Shown piece by piece: positions 51,983 through 59,483 of a stretch of DNA of 59,483 bases (positions are counted from its first letter, which is position 1; every line of letters starts with the position of its first letter). The notes under the pieces are model-generated. The model was given only the letters and a program-made list of their open reading frames with translations. It ran no database searches and was not told the DNA's origin. The translations under genes were made by a program, and so were the position numbers. The stretch comes from Neisseria mucosa (lineage in GTDB: Bacteria > Pseudomonadota > Gammaproteobacteria > Burkholderiales > Neisseriaceae). Where the stretch lies: positions 1 to 59,483 of the forward strand of contig NZ_POWX01000016.1 in the NCBI RefSeq assembly GCF_003044445.1. Direction: 5' to 3'.

Positions 51983-52026
51983 AAAAGCAGCCTGCACATT
52001 TTAAAACAAAAGTGCAGGCTGCTTTT
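51983..52026. terminator. Terminator built from a Kingella-type DUS pair
   Basis: AAAAGCAGCCTGCAC pairs perfectly with GTGCAGGCTGCTTTT over 15 bp. It contains AAGCAGCCTGCA in both arms, the 12-mer I recall as the Kingella kingae DUS dialect (AG-king3DUS). It lies 24 bp beyond the stop of the siderophore receptor pseudogene and would terminate it. Confidence 0.85.
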
Positions 52027-52049
52027 CGTTATTTCAGACGACCAGGAGA

Positions 52050-54403
52050 TTACAGCCGCCAGTTCAATTTGAACATGATATTGCGCGGCATGCCGTAAAA
52101 ATTGTAAGCGCCGTTGCTGCGGTTGGCATTGTTTTCAAAATAACGTTTGTCTGTCAGGTTGTTACCTATCAAGCTCAAACGGATTCGGTCGGTCGGCGCG
52201 TATTGCACATCGGCATGCCACAAGGTGTAGCCGCCCTGCTTGAGATTAGGCTGGTTATACAGGTTGCCGGTACGGCTTTGTGTGCTCATACCCACACCTA
52301 TGCTCCAACGGTTGGCAGCACCCGGCAAACGATAGTTGGTGTAAAGCCGGAAAATATTGCGCGGCGTGTGCTGACTGAATCTTTGCCCATCTTCGTTGTG
52401 TTCATCACCGTTGCGGTATTTGCTGTCGTTGTAGGTGTAGCCGGCAAACAGCTTCCAGTTATCGGTCAGATTACCGGAAATTTCCGCATCCAAGCCTCGG
52501 CTGACCACGCGACCGGTGTTGATATAGTAGCCGTTGCCCATGCCGTCGTCACCGCCATAAACGGCACGGTTTTTCTGGTCGATTTGGAACAAGGCGACGG
52601 CCGTGTTCAGGCGGTTGTTGTTCCAAGCGGATTTCCAGCCGATTTCGTAGTTGGTGCCGATAACGGGCGGTAAATCATTGCCGCTGGCATCTTTATATTC
52701 GAGCTGCGGTTTGAAAATCGAGGTGTAGCTGGCATACAGGCTGTGATGCGGCGTTACATCCCATGTAATGCCCAGATAAAGCACAAAGCAGTTGTGGTTG
52801 ATGCGGCGGGTCAGTGTTTCCAATGAGACAGGGTTGGCAGGGTCGATAATGTCATCGGTGTTTTGCCGATAACGCCAACGGGTGTAGCGGAATCCGGCCA
52901 GCAGGTGCAGTTTGTCGGTCGGATTAAAGCGGATGCCGGCACTGACGGCATAGGAACGGGTATGCTCATCGGTATGCCGGCGGATGGGATTGAAGCGGTA
53001 ATCCAGATCGGCCAGTTTGCTCCAATCGGGGCGCGGGATAACGGAACCGTCAAACGGCTCCAGCGGGAAATCGCGGCTCAAGTTAGGGTCGCACCAGTTC
53101 GGCCAGCCGCGCGATGCGCAAAACTGGTTCCAAGAGTCGGACGGGTCTGCCCACAAATTCCAATGCTGCATGGTTTCGGAATCGGTACGCCGTTTGTTGT
53201 AGCTGTATATGGCAAACACGTCGTGCTGCCGCCCTAAAGCCTCAAAGCGGCCGGTCAGCTTGCCTTGTGCCGTCCATTGCGTGGTTTTGTTGTCGGCAAG
53301 GCGGTTGCCGCTGCCCCAAATGGTGCCGCTGCTGTTTTGCCAACTCGGCCCGCTGCTGAGCGCGGCATACTCTCTAAATGCGGTATCGCGACGATAATCG
53401 ACCAAGCCGACAGCCCGCCAGTTATCGTTGAAATCGTACCGCAGCTCCGAAAATAAATTGAATTTGGTGAAGCGGCTGTTGTTCCACGGCGCACCGGAAT
53501 AAGCATTGCGCGGCAGATGCAGCGGATGATCCTCGCTGCCCGCAGGCAGGCCGTACACATCCGGCACCGCATGGCGGTTTTGATACAGGCTGCCCACCGT
53601 CCACACTGCCTTTTCGCCCAAATCGAAATCAAGCACGCCGTACACCACGTTTTGCCGGCTATTGACGCGGTCGATGAAAGAGCCTGCCTTTTCCCATGCA
53701 CCCGACAGACGGCCGCGTACTGTGCGGCTGCTGTTTAGGCTGCCGGAAACATCCAATTCGCCGCGGTAAGTGTCGAAACGCCCGCACTCACGCTGCCCTA
53801 CACTTGCTGTGCCGAAGTCGGCCGTTTGCGTACCGCATTGATGGTTCCGCCCGGCTCGCCGTTGGCCTGCGTCAAACCGGTGGCACCGCGCACCACTTCG
53901 ATGTGATCGTACACCGACAAATCGGTCTGGCTCTCGGCATTGAGAATGGTTTCGCCCACATAGCTGGAAACATCGGAAGAAATGCCGTCTTCTTCTATTT
54001 GGTCGATATAGAAACCGCGCGACATGAAGCGCGAGCGGTCGGAATCGCGCACAACGGTAACCCCCGTAGTGACCTTCAGCGCGTCTTCCAAACGGGTAAT
54101 GCCCTGACCTTCAATCTAGGTTTTGGTAATGACGCTGACCGACTGCGGCGTTTCCTTGGGCGACAAAGCCAAACCCGTGGTGGTACGCATGGCGGAGGTG
54201 GTGAACGAATCGCGGTTTTCGGTACGCGTACTGCGGTTCACTCCTTGCACATGGATATTTTCCAACACCTCAACTTCCTCTGCCGCCGCCATAGCATGCA
54301 CCCCCAGCAACATAGAGGCAATCAAGCTCAGGCGAAATCCTGAATGGTTCATTTCTTCACTTCTCTTTGCATAGGTTAAATTAACCGCCCATTTTATCGG
54401 CAA
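52050..54403 (-). pseudogene. TonB-dependent siderophore receptor, decayed
   Basis: Three consecutive reading segments form one FpvA/FoxA-type receptor of about 780 residues: signal peptide and start at 54403-54116, plug domain 'ETPQSVSVITKT', then TAG (54116-54118), 'IEGQGITRLEDALKVTTGVTVVRDSDRSRFMSRGFYIDQIEEDG' and '...VVRGATGLTQANGEPGGTINAVRKRPTSAQQV', second TAG (53798-53800), then a one-base loss near 53776-53783 and the beta-barrel to 'MPRNIMFKLNWRL' at 52050. Both stops fit CAG-to-TAG changes. Start sites inside the barrel are not meaningful. The ancestral role was outer-membrane ferric-siderophore uptake. Confidence 0.88.
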
Positions 54404-54536
54404 CAGGGAAATGTGCTTATCGGCAAAATGTCGTAGTCTTAAAGCGTGAGATAAAGAAATATCATGCCAAACCTGAAAGCAACATCAATCGCACCACAAT
54501 ACCCGATAGTAGGAAAACATGGTTGTTTGGCTACCT
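54404..54536 (-). promoter_or_regulatory. Upstream region of the receptor pseudogene, cut by IS
   Basis: 133 bp between the receptor start and the IS left end. AT-rich with a 'GAGATAAAGAAATATCAT' stretch that could be a degenerate Fur site; no clear promoter. Confidence 0.3.
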
Positions 54537-55755
54537 GAGACCTTTGCAAAATTCCCCAAAATCCCCTAAATTCTCACCAAGACATTTAGGGGATTTCTCA
54601 TGAGCACCTTCTTCCAGCAAACCGCACAAGCGATGATTGCCAAACACATCGACCGCTTCCCACTGTTGAAGTTGGATCAAGTGATTGATTGGCAACCGAT
54701 CGAACAGTACCTGAATCGTCAAAGAACCCGTTACCTTAGAGACCACCGCGGCCGTCCCGCCTATCCCCTGTTGTCCATGTTCAAAGCCGTCCTGCTCGGA
54801 CAATGGCACAGCCTCTCCGATCCCGAACTCGAACACAGCCTCATCACCCGCATCGATTTCAACCTGTTTTGCCGCTTTGACGAACTGAGCATCCCCGATT
54901 ACAGCACCTTATGTCGCTACCGCAACTGGCTGGCGCAAGACGACACCCTGTCCGAATTGCTGGAACTGATTAACCGCCAACTGACCGAAAAAAACCTAAA
55001 AGTAGAGAAAGCATCCGCCGCCGTTATTGACGCCACCATTATTCAGACCGCCGGCAGCAAACAGCGTCAGGCCATAGAAGTTGATGACGAAGGACAAGTC
55101 AGCGGACAAACCACACCGAGTAAGGACAAAGATGCCCGCTGGACAAAGAAAAACGGCCTCTACAAACTCGGTTACAAACAACATACCCGTACCGATGAGG
55201 AAGGCTATATCGGGAAACTGCACATTACCCCCGCCAATACCCATGAGTGCAACCATCTGTTGCCTTTGCTGGAAGGCATTGCCGAAGGTACGACCGTCTA
55301 TGCCGACAAAGGCTATGACAGTAAGGAAAACCGGCAACATCTGGAAGAGCATCAGTTGTTAGACGGCATTATGCGCAAAGCCCACCGCAACCGTCCGCTG
55401 ACGGAAGACCAAATCAAACGTAACCGCTATTTGTCGAAGGCCCGTTATGTAGTCGAACAAAGCTTCGGTACGCTGCACCGTAAATTCCGCTACGCCCGAG
55501 CAGCCTATTTTGGTCTGTGTAAAGTGAGTGCGCAAAGCCATCTGAAGGCGATGTGTTTAAACCTGTTGAAAGCGGCCAACAGGCTAAGTGTGCCTGTTGT
55601 TGCCTAAAAGACGGCCCGGATGCCTGATTATCAGGTATCCGGGGAGGATTAAGGGGGTATTTGGGTAAAATTAGGAGTGATTGGGGGCGAAAACAGCCGA
55701 AAACCTGTGTTTGGGTTTCGGTTGTCGGGGGAAGGGCTTTTTTTGCAAAGGTCTC
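54537..55755 (+). mobile_element. IS5-family insertion sequence (IS1106-like), copy 1
   Basis: 1219 bp bounded by GAGACCTTTGCAAAA (54537-54551) and its exact complement TTTTGCAAAGGTCTC (55741-55755). No target duplication is visible. The left flank is receptor upstream DNA and the right flank is inside an IS1655-type transposase gene, so the flanks no longer match a single insertion site. Confidence 0.92.
54600..55607 (+). CDS. IS5-family transposase
   Basis: 335 residues, intact. DDE catalytic residues are visible in 'AVIDATIIQTAG' (first Asp), 'VYADKGYDSKENR' (second Asp) and 'YVVEQSFGTLHRKFRYARAAYFG' (Glu, with the YREK-like context). N-terminal 'RPAYPLLSMFKAVLLGQWHSLSDPELEHSLITRIDFNLFCRFD' is typical of the IS1106 group. 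Should be active by sequence. Confidence 0.95.
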   Translation: MSTFFQQTAQAMIAKHIDRFPLLKLDQVIDWQPIEQYLNRQRTRYLRDHRGRPAYPLLSMFKAVLLGQWHSLSDPELEHSLITRIDFNLFCRFDELSIPDYSTLCRYRNWLAQDDTLSELLELINRQLTEKNLKVEKASAAVIDATIIQTAGSKQRQAIEVDDEGQVSGQTTPSKDKDARWTKKNGLYKLGYKQHTRTDEEGYIGKLHITPANTHECNHLLPLLEGIAEGTTVYADKGYDSKENRQHLEEHQLLDGIMRKAHRNRPLTEDQIKRNRYLSKARYVVEQSFGTLHRKFRYARAAYFGLCKVSAQSHLKAMCLNLLKAANRLSVPVVA

Positions 55756-55949
55756 TGTTTGGTAAGCCGGCTTTGCCGCTGGGCTTTTTCGGCGCTGTAT
55801 TGCTGCCCTTGGGTACGGTGCCGTTTGATTTCGCGGCTGATGGTGCTTTTGTGTCGGTTAAGCTGTTTGGCGATTTCGGCGATGGTGCAGTGGCGGGACA
55901 GGTATTGGATGTGGTATCGTTCGTCTTGGGTCAGTTGTGTGTAGCTCAT
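55756..55949 (-). pseudogene. IS1655 (IS30-family) transposase, N-terminal fragment
   Basis: 'MSYTQLTQDERYHIQYLSRHCTIAEIAKQLNRHKSTISREIKRHRTQGQQYSAEKAQRQSRLTKQ' is the HTH region of the Neisseria IS30-family transposase IS1655. It stops where the IS5 right end begins (the frame then runs into IS DNA). The element's start lies to the right; GATTCGCATTTGAAGTGCAAC (reverse strand, about 56010-56030) is probably its terminal repeat. The rest of IS1655 is missing on the other side of the IS5 copy. Confidence 0.88.
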
Positions 55950-56056
55950 GGCAATCTTTCTTGCAGGAAAGGCCGTATGCTACCGCATACTGGCCTTTTT
56001 CTGTTATGGAAAGTTGCACTTCAAATGCGAATCCGCCTTGGGATGAATTCGTCAAA

Positions 56057-56465
56057 TGTGTAAATTTTTGATTCTACTCATAAGATCATCAGTGCTTTTC
56101 AGGGGAAATATTGGGAAAACATATGGGCGGGAGCTAAAATCCTGTCATACTGGTTCTTAGCTCGATGGTGGGCGTACTTATATCCGGCTCAGCTGAAAAC
56201 GGAATATTTCAACAAGATACTAAGGTGTAAGAAATTCCCGTGCGGTTTGCACGGCGGTTTGAGAATCAAGCCGAGAACTCCTCAACCGGTAGAATTACTA
56301 TTACTTTACAACAAATGGTTTTCGCACGAAGAAATATTAAAACAGATACAAACTGCATTCCCCTCACTTACAGGCCGGTTATGGTACAGGCTTTGTGTTG
56401 GCGACCAGGGACATCAACCAGTTTCAAATCCACCTGATATAATTGACGCAAGTTTTCTTCATTAA
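56057..56465 (+). pseudogene. Unrecognised gene remnant antisense to the ATPase end
   Basis: An open frame follows a TAA near 56060: 'FDSTHKIISAFQGKYWENIW', 'AGAKILSYWFLARWWAYLYP', 'LKTEYFNKILRCKKFPCGLH' and onward to TAA at 56463. Up to about 56370 it has protein-like composition with an aromatic hydrophobic stretch; after that it runs antisense to the ATPase gene. It has no in-frame ATG. I do not recognise it; possibly the tail of a gene removed by IS-mediated rearrangement. Confidence 0.3.
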
Positions 56466-57153
56466 CAATCTCTGCCGTATTTCCCGCCCTCAAATGACCC
56501 GTACCGTCCAAAATGGCCGTCTGGCTGTCCGAGCAGCGGCCGTGCAGCAACAATGGATGCTCCGGATTGTGTGTCGTCATCACCACCGTGTAACCTTGTT
56601 CCGATAAATCGGCAATCAGGCGCAAGGCCTTGGCGGCATTGCCGTAATCTAAAGCAGAAGTCGGCTCATCAAATAAAATCAGCTGCGGCTCCTGCACCAG
56701 TACTTTGGCAATATTCGCCAACTGTTTTTCGCCGCCGCTGGCATCCATATAAATGTGGTCGGCAAGGTGGGCGATTCCCAAAACATCCAACGCCCGGCCG
56801 GCCCGTTCATAGTCCGCCGCTTCGGGTTTCTGCATCATTCCCAATCTTGCCGCACAACCGAGAACCGCATACTCCAACATCGTATAACGATAAGTTTGCG
56901 GCGGATATTGCGCCACATAAGCGGTTATTTTCGCTATTTGGCGCGCACTAATGGTTTGCAACGGCTTGCCGTCCAGCATAATGCGACCGCTTTGGGGTTT
57001 TAACAAACCGGCTATGCAGTTCAACAAAGTGGATTTTCCCGCACCATTTCGGCCGAGCAGCGTCAGCAGCCCCCCTTTGTCCAGTTTCAAATCAATCCCG
57101 TTTAAAACCAAACGGTTCCGGTATGAGTAATACAGGTTACCGATATCCAACAT
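56368..57153 (-). CDS. Siderophore/iron ABC transporter ATP-binding protein
   Basis: 261 residues, FepC/FhuC type. Walker A 'GRNGAGKSTLLN' (about 34-45), Q-loop 'AQYPPQTYRYTMLEYAVLG', signature 'ASGGEKQLANIAKVL' (Ala replaces Leu of LSGGE), Walker B 'LILFDEPTSALD', switch His 'MTTHNPEH'. Drives uptake across the inner membrane with the adjacent permease. Last gene of the visible operon, 3 bp after the permease stop. Confidence 0.92.
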   Translation of the reverse strand: MLDIGNLYYSYRNRLVLNGIDLKLDKGGLLTLLGRNGAGKSTLLNCIAGLLKPQSGRIMLDGKPLQTISARQIAKITAYVAQYPPQTYRYTMLEYAVLGCAARLGMMQKPEAADYERAGRALDVLGIAHLADHIYMDASGGEKQLANIAKVLVQEPQLILFDEPTSALDYGNAAKALRLIADLSEQGYTVVMTTHNPEHPLLLHGRCSDSQTAILDGTGHLRAGNTAEIVNEENLRQLYQVDLKLVDVPGRQHKACTITGL

Positions 57154-57156
57154 TAT

Positions 57157-58173
57157 TTAGTCCGCCACTTTCTGCCGCACCAAGACCCACGCAAAAAACG
57201 GCGCGCCGATAAAACCGGTCATAATCCCCAGTGGGATTTCTTGTTCGTAAAGATTGCGCGACAACATATCGGTCAACAGCAGGAATACAGCCCCGATCAA
57301 AGACGCCAAAGGTAAGACGCGCAAATTATTATCACCGCCCAACATCCTTGCCAAATGTGGTACAACCAAACCAAGCCAGCCTATGGTACCGCTCAGGCAA
57401 ACTGCCGAAGCTGTCAGTAAAGTGGCACATACTACCACCACTGTCCGCTCATATGTGATATCCGCCCCCACCAGGCGCGCCTCACGGTCTCCCAGCGACA
57501 ATACGTTAATTCGCCAACGCATGGCAAATAAAACCGATATGGCCGCTAAAATCAATGGTGCCAACATAGTCAGATTGCCGTAATCCGATTTGGCCAAACT
57601 GCCCAACTGCCAATAGACGATTTCCGCTAATTCCGTCTCAGGGTCAGCCAGATATTTTACCAATCCCAAAACCGAAGACATAAACCCCGATACCACAATA
57701 CCGGCTAATACCAACACTATGGCTGAATCGCGGCCGATCAGTTTGGGCAATGTCAAGGTTCCACCCACCGCCGCCAATCCGCCGATAAAGGCGGCCGTCT
57801 GAATTCCCCAAATCCCCAAACCCGCCAAAATAGCCGCTGCCGCGCCAATACACGCACCGGCCGAAACACCCAGCAAATCTGGAGATACTAGGGGATTGCG
57901 GAAAATACCCTGATAAGCCGTTCCTGCCGCCGACAGTGCGGCACCAACCAATACGGCCGCCAATACGCGCGGCAGCCGTAAATTCAGCACGACATTCTGC
58001 TGCACATCATCAGGATTCTGCTGCAACAGGCTTAACCACACCCCTTCCATAGGTACAGGGAAACGCCCCCACGATAGAGATATGGTTGCAGTAGCAACCA
58101 AAGCTACGGCCAACAAGGCCAGCATCAATTTATACGGCAGATAATGACGTAAAAATTTCGTTTCATTCAACAT
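57157..58173 (-). CDS. FecCD-family siderophore ABC permease
   Basis: 338 residues, about ten transmembrane segments. 'RLPRVLAAVLVGAALSAAGTAYQGIFRNPLVSPDLLGVSAGACIGAA', 'GTIGWLGLVVPHLARMLGGDNN' and 'LTDMLSRNLYEQEIPLGIMTGFIGAPFFAWVLVRQK' are classic BtuC/FecCD motifs. One permease gene only, so it probably works as a homodimer. The periplasmic binding protein gene is not in the window. A GCCGTCTGAA core (non-host DUS) lies at 57794-57803. Confidence 0.94.
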   Translation of the reverse strand: MLNETKFLRHYLPYKLMLALLAVALVATATISLSWGRFPVPMEGVWLSLLQQNPDDVQQNVVLNLRLPRVLAAVLVGAALSAAGTAYQGIFRNPLVSPDLLGVSAGACIGAAAAILAGLGIWGIQTAAFIGGLAAVGGTLTLPKLIGRDSAIVLVLAGIVVSGFMSSVLGLVKYLADPETELAEIVYWQLGSLAKSDYGNLTMLAPLILAAISVLFAMRWRINVLSLGDREARLVGADITYERTVVVVCATLLTASAVCLSGTIGWLGLVVPHLARMLGGDNNLRVLPLASLIGAVFLLLTDMLSRNLYEQEIPLGIMTGFIGAPFFAWVLVRQKVAD

Positions 58174-58860
58174 GTCAAATCCAACATCCGAAAATAGGAT
58201 AAATATGCATATGGCAAATAATAGAAAATAACAGTGCCATTTGCACGGGGGAGAACCAAGCCTGCCCTTCTGAAAACAACAGATGCCATATAAGCAGCCA
58301 TGCGGGACGAAGCTTGATAAGACGAGAGTTTTTTATTTTTGTTGATGAAGCAAGTAAATCGCTTGGCGATAATAGGAGTGAGGCGCGCGGTTTATAATGT
58401 TTATGTTTCGGTATTTCCTTAAAAAAACTGAAATAACTCTGACTTCTATAAAAAATTTGCATTCTATTGAGGGTACGACAATACTGTTATCAGTCAAAAG
58501 ACGTAAAAAGATGTATACCTCTTTCGATTCAAACAAATATTCCTCGTATGCCGTCAAAATCTGAATAAATCCCAATTTAAACAAAAAAATAAAAAATTTT
58601 TTTTAAGAACTTATTCTTTCGAACTAACTCTTTAGAAATCTTTTACGTCCACTTACTTAATTTAATAATGTCCCCCTCCTTTTAATATGCCTGAAATTCA
58701 CTTTTTATTTTTATTTTTAAAAATAAGAATTGGAATAAAGCGGGAAATATAACGGTTCCAAGCTTCAAATGGCATAACCTGCCGCTGGATTTCATGTAAA
58801 CCCGGCATTCCAATCCCCCCTCCACATTTTATTATCATTTTATTTTAAGGATTGTGTTTC
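58174..58860. promoter_or_regulatory. AT-rich divergent control region with candidate Fur site
   Basis: 687 bp between the minus-strand permease operon and the plus-strand receptor. No protein-like frame is convincing. ATTTTATTATCATTTTATTT (about 58826-58845, reverse strand contains GATAAT within an AT-rich repeat) resembles a Fur box and lies just before the AAGGA and ATG of the receptor. No host DUS is present. Confidence 0.4.
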
Positions 58861-59356
58861 ATGAGTTCTACTATTTTTAAATTAAGTGTTTTAAACACTC
58901 TATTGCTTACTGCTTTTACCGTTCATGCACAAAATAACGAAATTGCTACCGAAGTTGGCGAAGGTGAGCTACCGGCTGTTTATGTCACGGCAGAACGCCA
59001 AGTCAAACAACAGTTGGGAGCTTCCGTCATTACTGCTTCGGACATCCAAAAAAACCCCGTTACTAACGATTTATCTGAAATCGTCAGCAAAATGCCTGGC
59101 GTGAATATGAGTTCTAACTCACCTGGTGGCGAACGCGGCAACAAACGCCAAATTGATATCCGTTCCATGGGGCCGGAAAACACATTGATACTCATAGACG
59201 GTAAGCCGGTAACTTCGCGTAATGCCGAACGCTACGGCCGCAGCGGCGTGCGGAACACCCGCGGCGACAGTAACTGGGTGCCTGCCGAAATGGTGGAGAA
59301 AATCGAAGTATTGCGCGGTCCTGCTGCAGCCCGTTACGGTTCAGGGGCAATGGGCG
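58861..59356 (+). pseudogene. FepA/PfeA-like catecholate siderophore receptor, interrupted by IS
   Basis: Start ATG at 58861 with AAGGA 9 bp upstream. Signal peptide about 1-23 ('LLLTAFTVHAQ'), TonB-box-like 'LPAVYVTAERQ', plug domain 'QQLGASVITASDIQKNPVTNDLSEIVSKMPGVNMSSNSPGGERGNKRQIDIRSMGPENTLILIDGKPVTSRNAERYGRSGVRNTRGDSNWVPAEMVEKIEVLRGPAAARYGSGAMGG' which matches ferric-enterobactin receptors (FepA/PfeA/BfeA). After about 165 residues the gene runs into the IS end (59357). The barrel may lie beyond the IS outside the window; if so the gene is disrupted rather than deleted. Confidence 0.85.
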
Positions 59357-59483
59357 GAGACCTTTGCAAAATTCCCCAAAATCCCCTAAATTCCCACCAA
59401 GACATTTAGGGGATTTCTCATGAGCACCTTCTTCCGGCAAACCGCCCAAGCCATGATTGCCAAACACATCGACCGCTTCCCAC
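59357..59483 (+). mobile_element. IS5-family insertion sequence, copy 2 (partial, runs off window)
   Basis: Begins with the same GAGACCTTTGCAAAA end as copy 1 and in the same orientation; the first 127 bp differ from copy 1 at several positions (for example TCCCACC for TCTCACC), so it is a close but distinct copy. Confidence 0.9.
59420..59483 (+). CDS. IS5-family transposase, 5' part only
   Basis: 'MSTFFRQTAQAMIAKHIDRFP' matches the N-terminus of the copy 1 transposase with Q6 replaced by R; continues past the window end. Confidence 0.88.
   Translation, partial: MSTFFRQTAQAMIAKHIDRFP

Noticed and set aside
55608..55740. Second gene in the 3' part of the IS
   Set aside because: The minus-strand frame there is the IS1655 fragment running on into IS5 terminal DNA, not a separate gene.
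58175..58462. 95-residue minus-strand gene next to the permease
   Set aside because: AT-rich region with random-looking translation, no ribosome site; overlaps another equally poor frame.

Overview
The window is chromosomal DNA of a commensal Neisseria. The main evidence is the DNA uptake sequence (DUS). From about 7 kb to 52 kb the 12-mer AGGTCGTCTGAA, the dialect I recall as AG-mucDUS (N. mucosa / sicca / macacae / subflava-type species), occurs dozens of times, often as inverted pairs that act as terminators. Six Correia-type repeats, an IS1655 fragment and Neisseria-typical proteins (the EarP/EF-P pair, GyrA with S91/D95) agree. Exact species is not determinable here.

Layout. (1) 1-5921: one end of an integrated conjugative element of the gonococcal genetic island / PFGI-1 type, with a minus-strand operon parA-parB-DUF2857-two replication/partition-type genes. 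It ends at a perfect 28-bp dif-like XerC/XerD site (5894-5921) and carries four tandem 38-bp repeats and two palindromes. It has no copy of the host DUS. (2) 6-20 kb: ubiE, a DUF971 gene, a CAP protein, a dicarboxylate transporter with a promoter-terminator pair in its leader, purE, uup, guaB, eno, ftsB. (3) 20-36 kb: RNA helicase, rlmK, earP-efp, gyrA, metY, recB, tRNA-Glu, rdgC, a MORN protein, dcd, with Correia elements between them. (4) 36-43 kb: a frameshifted lipoprotein, marC, and the cell-shape cluster mreB-mreC-mreD-mrdA-rodA (minus strand). (5) 43-52 kb: gatC-gatA-DUF535-gatB, a ferredoxin-reductase, leuA with an in-frame N-terminal helix-turn-helix module, an EamA transporter. (6) 52-59.5 kb: accessory iron region with a TonB-dependent siderophore receptor pseudogene, an IS5-family element, an IS1655 remnant, a siderophore ABC ATPase and permease, and a FepA/PfeA-like receptor cut by a second copy of the same IS at the window edge.

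Most notable: a DNA-binding-type module joined to leuA across an A7 tract. Loss of one A would restore a separate gene whose TGA overlaps the leuA ATG, and the promoter upstream is overlapped by one of a pair of inverted 12-bp sites. Also notable: foreign-dialect DUS hairpins (AG-DUS after gyrA; a Kingella kingae-type one beside the receptor pseudogene), the dif boundary of the conjugative element, a promoter plus terminator (small RNA or attenuator) before the C4-dicarboxylate transporter, and two directly repeated IS copies bracketing a siderophore uptake module.
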